A DNA stretch of 64,000 bases, taken from Chamaecyparis obtusa (taxonomy: Eukaryota > Streptophyta > Pinopsida > Cupressales > Cupressaceae). The position numbers and the translations under genes are program-made. Positions 58,706 to 64,000 of this stretch are shown one piece after another (position 1 is the stretch's first letter; every line of letters starts with the position of its first letter). The notes beneath the pieces are model-generated. The model was not told where the DNA came from and did no database searches. It saw only the letters and a list, made by a program, of their open reading frames with translations. Where the stretch lies: NCBI GenBank assembly GCA_027943335.1, contig BSBK01006753.1, positions 1 to 64,000 of the forward strand, read 5' to 3'.

Positions 58706-61169
58706 AGTAGAGAGATGCTTTGTAATAGAAGGAATCTGTCTTAAGCTAAGTTTGTGTTGGCTAAGAAAATCTCATTTCATAAAAACTTGAATGCATCTTA
58801 TGTATACAGTCCTATTTAGTGACACAATATTAGATTTGTAAAAGGTAAGTGTGTTATGAACATTTCTATATGTAACCTTGCAATATTTTCTACTAAGATT
58901 TTCACTCTTTAAGGATATTTTGTAAATTTTATAAGGTCTAAAATTTATAGGCAGGTGTCTCACAACCAAATTATATTACCTTGGATTTTGGACCTATTTT
59001 TAGTTGCTTGAGTTGTTGTAGGGTTATAGCACATTATTTTATAGCAATATAAGTAGATGTGTGAATTCTTGTAATGAACCATCCAAATCATTGTAGTCAT
59101 GCCCTTGCTACATGTAAATCTTAGTTTGGAGGTTTGATCTCGTGTGTTGATGAATGCTTAATGCTATGTTGGAGGTTTGATCTCTTGTGTCGATGAATGC
59201 TTAATCTGTAGTTTTGATACGTATGATTCTATAGTTGAGATGAATTATTGAATGTGTTTGAGGACTTTGATTATGCTGCTGTGATAGATTTATGTAGGTT
59301 TCCTTGTAATATCACAGTGATAGTTGTAAACATGTATCAATGTTCCTCTGCTAATTTATTGCAGCTACTGCTAAGTCTATCTTTATCTGCTGCTGATGAA
59401 GGCATTGATTATCTTTCAGATGTATGTCTTTCTGTTGTTGTGTATTTCTTTCCTCTGCTTTTGATGAAATGAACTGCTAAATATATTAATCTTGCTTGCT
59501 ATTATTATTGTTTGCTTGCTGAAATGAACTCCTAAAGTTAGTGTCTATTATTGTCTTGCTTGCTATTAATTTGATTTCCATTGCTATGGTTCTGAATAGC
59601 AAATTGCTGCATCTTCTCGACAAATATTTATCACTGTATTAAGCTTATTCTTAGATCTCTTTCTTCTGGTCAAACCCTTTATTAGAAGTTTCTCTTTATT
59701 ATAATAATTACTGTTTCTTTTATGAGGTTTGTATGAAGAACTTGATGTTCTTAAAATGGACATTTCTCTGATTTGTCAATATAATTGCTAATGTGATAGT
59801 TTTCAGACAAAGAGACTGTTGCTTTGTCACTTAACCAACTAATTTTTTTTTATAAAAAAAATCATTGTTTTATTAAGTTATTACTTACAAAATGTTCTTG
59901 ATTGTTCAAGAGCAACTCAGATTGCTGATCTCAATCCTTTGCAAGGGCTCAACTCATAAGATGATTGATGGTCTGTGTTTTAGATAGGAAAATTGTGAAA
60001 GCATTTACGGTCAAGACTGGGGGATGACATTCTTTCAGTTTGCAATGCATGTCTTGGGTGCCAAAAGGTCAAGTAAAACTGGAATTCAATGAATTCATGT
60101 ATTATTATAAATTTCTGAGAAAAGATATAACCGTGCAAGAGTATGCTAATTTGGGTGTTCTTAGACTGGGTGCTATGTATTGATATGAATATTGATTGAA
60201 ATTGGTTGGCTTGAGCAAAAGCTGTAATGTTTCTTTAAGGTTTATCATAGAATCTACTCTATTGCAATATATAGAACTTATATGATAGTCTTTGAATTGC
60301 TGAAGTAATCCATGATTTCTGATTTCTTCCAATCCATTTGAAGTTTATTCTAAGAAGTATTTAGCTAATTTAGCTAGACTTGTGAAAGTTCAATGCCATA
60401 TATTTTTAAAAATATGGAGCTTATATGATAGCCTACGATTGATAAAGTATATGCCTGATTTATGAACTTTTACCATACATTTGGAATACATCATAACAAA
60501 AATGTAAAGCTAGACTTTATTAGTTCAAGTATAGTCTTGGTTTTTCTGTTGTGTCCTAGGTCATGTCATACTTTAGAAGCAACATTTTTATTTATGTACA
60601 TGAGTACTTGGTGTAGAAGGTTGAACCTTGCCACTCAATTTAGATGAAGTCATTGGTCTGCTACCACTCAACCCCCACCCACATAAGGAAATCAAAATTC
60701 ATTTATCTTTATTTTTGTTGACTTGTATTATCAACTAGCAAAGCTTGATAAACTTGATGTCGTACCATTTTATGGAAGCTAGCATTTGATAAATTTGTTG
60801 ACGGTTATGCTGAGTTGTTTGTGTCCTTTATAATGCATGATATTGATCAAATGGGATTTGAATTTGAGTACACAAATGTGCATAGTAAAGTCTAGTGATA
60901 GTTTTTAGGCCTTCATCTGGTAAGGGTGGGTAGCTACGAACAAAAGTTAATCATTGTTTTATTTTCCTTTAATTATATGTATAAAACTGAAGGAATCACC
61001 ATCCTTGGTTTAGCATAGACTACGCATTGGCCTTGAGCTTGTGTCTATCTAATAATGAGTTTGAGCTTATTGTTCTCAAGTTGACATCTTTAGTCTTCGT
61101 AATTAGGTTAGATATTGAGGATTAGTGAAAGAGAAGCTTAGGACACCATCTTATACATATATACATATA
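58706..61169. other. Captured non-coding DNA right of the augmin exon
   Basis: No convincing ORF or exon. Ordinary AT-rich, intron-like sequence. A short duplicated phrase (ggaggtttgatctc-tgtg, then gatgaatgctta) is at 59130-59205. It ends where array 2 starts, near 61170. Confidence 0.45.
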
Positions 61170-61750
61170 CTGTGAGTGTACATTATCATGTTGTCTTTAG
61201 AGTGACTATCCTCATTTGTTGAAGAAGAAAAGCATTAATGTGGCTGAATAGCAATACATTCAAGTGGCAATCACACAAGGGACAGTCACTGTGAGATGTC
61301 CTCATTTGTGACTGTCCTTACAGTGAATGTACATTATCATGTTGTCTTTAGAGTGACTATCCTCATTTGTTGAAGAAGAAAAGCATTAATGTGGCTGAAT
61401 AGCAATACATTCAAGTGGCAATCACACAAGGGACAGTCACTGTGAGATGTCCTCATTTGTGACTGTCCTTACAGTGAGTGTACATTATCATGTTGTCTTT
61501 AGAGTGACTGTCCTCATTTGTTGAAGGAAAAAAGCATTAATGTGGCTGAATAGCAATACATTCAAGTGGCAATCACACAAGGGACAGTCACTGTGAGATG
61601 TCCTCATTTGTGACTGTCCTTACAGTGAGTGTACATTATCATGTTGTCTTTAGAGTGACTGTCCTCATTTGTTGAAGGAAAAAAGCATTAATGTGGTTCA
61701 TTAGCAATGTATTAAATAATTTTTTAAAAAAAATTCTACCCAGGACCATC
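61170..61750 (+). repeat. 151-bp tandem repeat array 2
   Basis: The landmark attatcatgt occurs at 61182, 61333, 61484 and 61635, again a period of 151 bp. The unit and the terminal tail match array 1 in the same orientation. After the shared tail (ccaggaccatc) array 2 continues into the CACTA right subterminal repeats, whereas array 1 continues into the augmin-bearing segment. Confidence 0.93.
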
Positions 61751-62109
61751 GCAATTGCGACGGCCCTCCCAAGAGATGCGATGGCGGTGCCGTATTGGTG
61801 ATGCCCAAGCCCGTCACAGTTGCTTTGGATGATCGTCGCAATTGCGACGGTCCTGCCAAGACATGCGACGGCGGTGCCGTATTGGCGACGCCCAGGCCCG
61901 TCGCAATTGCTTCGGAGGACCGTCGCAATTGTGACGCCCTACCGTCGTAATGCGATGGAGGCGCTGAATGGGTGAAGTAGTGACATTATGACGGTAGGGC
62001 GTCGCAATTGCGACGGAAACCCATAGACGTCATGATTTGCGACTAAAAAACTACGACGTCTATCACTATCGCTATAGCGACACATAGTCGTCGCAATGGC
62101 GACACATAG
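61751..62109. repeat. CACTA right subterminal region with an 87-bp tandem repeat
   Basis: gcaattg(c/t)ga recurs at 61751, 61838 and 61925 (period 87). Each unit carries several gtcgcaattgcgacgg-type palindromes. More copies of gcgac/gtcgc follow to 62109. Such dense short motifs near the end are the expected binding sites of the TnpA-like protein. Confidence 0.85.
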
Positions 62110-62140
62110 CCATCGCAAAATGGCCCCAAATTTATTAATG
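62110..62140 (-). repeat. CACTA right terminal inverted repeat
   Basis: Reverse complement begins cattaataaatttgggg, then ccattttgcgatgg. The terminal CACTA is changed to CATTA. Confidence 0.78.
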
Positions 62141-62143
62141 CCT
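62141..62143. repeat. CACTA target duplication, right
   Basis: cct, equal to 38277-38279. Confidence 0.8.
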
Positions 62144-64000
62144 CCTCACCCAGCTCCCTGGGTGCTGATCAATGCGAGGAGAAAGATGAGGGTGAATGGA
62201 AAACATAAAGAAAGAAAACCAAGCCCAAGAAGGCTAATGTGGAGATGGAGACACCCAAAGGGAGGCCATAAGAATGCATCAAGAGATCGAGAGGGACTAC
62301 AAGGGATGTTGCAATAGGTAGACATAAAACCATAGAAACAAGCTTTAGAAATAAGAAATAATTTGTCTTTCTTGGAATGTTCAAGGTCTCAGCAGCCCCC
62401 TCAAGCAAAGTTTTGTTAAACAATACATTTTTTTATCATAAGCTGGATATTCTGCTCATTCAAGAAGTTAAGATGTCTTCTAAAAAATTTTCTGCCCTGG
62501 CTACTAGTCTCTGGCTGGGGGCTGATTTTCTCTACTCTGAAGCTTTGGGTGCTTCTGGGGGCTTTGCAACTCTCTAGAACCCCAATACAGTCACTAGAAA
62601 ACCTCTTGCCTTCTCCCCAAACTTCCTTGCTATTATTTTCAGGAAAAAATAGCTGGTGTAGCACTTATTCAATATTTACGCCCCAAATACCAGGACTGGC
62701 AGGTCATCCCTATGGAAAGATATTTCCTTCTAGATTGACCAGGACACCTCTGCTAATTACTTGGTGGCTGGCGACTTCAACACCCCGCTTTACCCCTCAG
62801 AAAAGTGCAGAGGCTTAATGGACTACTCTAATAGCATGGTGGACTTGGCATATTTTATCTCTTACACAAGCCTTCTGGACATGGATCTGAAGGGAAATCC
62901 CTACACCTAGATGAATAACCAGAAGGGATCCAACCTCATCCAGGTGTGGCTTGACTACATCCTAGCCACCTCTTCGTAGGATTTCTGTTTAACATCTACA
63001 TTGTCCTCCCTCCCTAAAACTACTTCTGATCATAACCCCCTCCTCTTATGTTGGCGAGACTCCCCACAGATTGGCCCAACCCCCTTCACGTTTGAAATTA
63101 TTTGGTGCTCCCATCCCTCTTTTAGAGACCAAGTGAAATCCTGGTGGGCCACTAATATCAAAGGCACTGCCATGTTTAGGATGGCCCAAAAATTGGAAAT
63201 CATTAGAAGAGAGGTCAAGGGCTAGAGTAAACATAACTTTGGAGGTTTCCATAAAGAGAAGAAGGAGCTTTCGGGGACCTTAGAATCCCTCCAAGTCCTG
63301 CTGGCTATGAGAAGTTTCCAACCCTAGGTACAAGTGGAAGAAGAAGTGGCTAGATATAAATGACAAGAAGCTCTGAAAAAAGAGGAAATCTACTAGAAGC
63401 AGCGATGCAGAATACAGTGGCTTACTGAAGGAGACAGAAACACAACCTTCTTCCAAATATCTACCAGCAACCATAAAAGAAGAAACATCATTAATGCAAT
63501 AAGGGATGAAGGAGGGAATGAAGTTACTGAAAAGGATAAAATCAATCAGGTTGCGGCAAACTATTTTTAGGGACTGTATTCAAATGCTAGACATTTGTGA
63601 TCGGTTAATGTCCAAAACCAACTCCTTGATCACATCCAATGTGTTGTTACTCATTGTGATAATGCTCGACTCACTAAATGTGTTTCTGATGATGAGCTCA
63701 AGGCGATGGTCTTTTCTATGGGCACCTATAAAGCTATGGGACCTGATGGTTTCCCCCCGGCCTTCTTCCAAGAGTATTGGGGTATAGTTGGCTTAGATGT
63801 TACCCGTGCTGCCAGAGACTTCTTCAGAATGGGGTGACTGTTAAGGTAGCATAACAAGACCTATATTTTTTTGGTTCCTAAGAATGACAACCCCACCTCT
63901 ATATATGCTGGACTTCAGACCCATCAGTCTTTGTAATATGTTCCATAAGATCTTCACCAAGATCCTTGTCAACAAAATGAAGCCCCTCCTAGATAAACTT
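62144..64000 (+). mobile_element. LINE-B, 3' part (right of the CACTA insertion, runs off the window)
   Basis: Continues LINE-B: the basic end of ORF1 (PWVLINARRKMRVNGKHKER at 62157-62216), then ORF2 from about 62365. The window ends inside the reverse transcriptase. Confidence 0.85.
62365..64000 (+). pseudogene. LINE-B ORF2: endonuclease and start of reverse transcriptase (degraded, partial)
   Basis: Endonuclease: LSWNVQGLSSP near 62368, then after a frameshift DILLIQEVKMSSKKF, FNIYAPN near 62670, VAGDFNTPLY near 62764, LLDMDLKGNPYT near 62874, and TSDHNPLLL near 63026. A linker matches LINE-A (WW.. NIKGTAMFRMAQKL at 63142-63195, compare WWNIDVEGTAMFRVAKNL in LINE-A). Reverse transcriptase begins at about 63690 with YKAMGPDGFPPAFFQEYW. 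At least ten stops. LINE-B is more decayed than LINE-A, in line with an older insertion that later received the CACTA element. Confidence 0.88.

Larger units (their letters stand above)
38280..62140 (+). mobile_element. Giant CACTA (En/Spm) DNA transposon, 23.9 kb
   Basis: Terminal inverted repeats start CACTAATACATTTGGGG (left) and, reverse-complemented, CATTAATAAATTTGGGG (right): 15 of 17 bases, with weaker similarity through the gcgacgg motif beyond. A 3-bp CCT duplication flanks it, and LINE-B ORF1 lies on both sides, which independently supports the borders. Inside are a TnpD-type transposase, a SET-domain gene, a TnpA-like gene and many captured fragments. CACTA elements are usually 5-15 kb, so this is large. 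Nesting of smaller elements inside cannot be excluded. Confidence 0.82.

Noticed and set aside
56151..61750. Regular 151-bp repeats considered as a CRISPR array or as a pair of LTRs
   Set aside because: Units are contiguous, with no unique spacers, and the context is a plant transposon. The two arrays have no primer site or polypurine tract and end in different flanks, so they are not LTRs.
1..64000. tRNA, rRNA and endogenous pararetrovirus sequences
   Set aside because: No cloverleaf with A and B boxes, no rRNA core sequence and no pararetroviral coat or movement protein motif was noticed. The only tRNA-like strings are the two primer binding sites.

Overview
The window looks like intergenic DNA from a large, repeat-rich seed-plant nuclear genome. 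Evidence for a plant: L1-type LINEs whose ORF2 ends in an RNase H domain, Ty1/copia and LTR elements primed by initiator tRNA-Met, a CACTA (En/Spm) transposon, and fragments of plant-type PPR and augmin genes. The size of the nested elements and the style of the PPR fragment suggest a gymnosperm such as a conifer, but that is inference. I see no intact cellular gene, rRNA, tRNA or CRISPR array. Almost everything is transposon, dead transposon, or host-gene fragments carried by transposons.

Layout. 1-653: nothing recognised. 654-6,774: a full-length but inactivated L1-type LINE (LINE-A) with a perfect 15-bp target duplication. 6,775-7,207: a truncated LINE 3' end ending at a near copy of the same 15-bp target. 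8,890-10,584: another truncated LINE 3' end. 13,043-35,883: a non-autonomous LTR retrotransposon with 1.2-kb LTRs, a coiled-coil and zinc-knuckle gag and a second, unrecognised ORF, but no pol. Two elements are nested in it. One is a minus-strand Ty1/copia (15,268-20,864) whose two long LTRs lie head to head. The other is an 8.9-kb insertion (24,903-33,811) holding a GRF zinc finger, a NOG1-like gene fragment and a cluster of long fold-back repeats. Removing both rejoins the gag zinc knuckle and the second ORF in frame.

36,970-64,000 is a second LINE (LINE-B), split inside ORF1 by a 23.9-kb CACTA element at 38,280-62,140. The CACTA call rests on matching terminal inverted repeats (CACTAATACATTTGGGG against CATTAATAAATTTGGGG), a 3-bp CCT target duplication, and LINE-B ORF1 on both sides. 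Inside are a multi-exon TNP2/TnpD-type transposase gene with a few stops, an apparently open SET-domain (histone-methyltransferase-like) gene, and a TnpA/Transposase_24-like gene, all on the + strand in that order. Around them lie two inverted copies of a PPR fragment, an exon of augmin subunit 3, two spliced-looking exons of an unknown gene, Ty3/gypsy scraps, a triplicated 77-bp exon-like cassette, and arrays of a 151-bp repeat.

The most interesting object is this giant CACTA element that carries its own SET-domain gene between its two transposition genes. Next come the fold-back cluster with captured exons and the head-to-head LTR pair. Exon borders, element borders and family names were read by eye, without alignment software or database searches.
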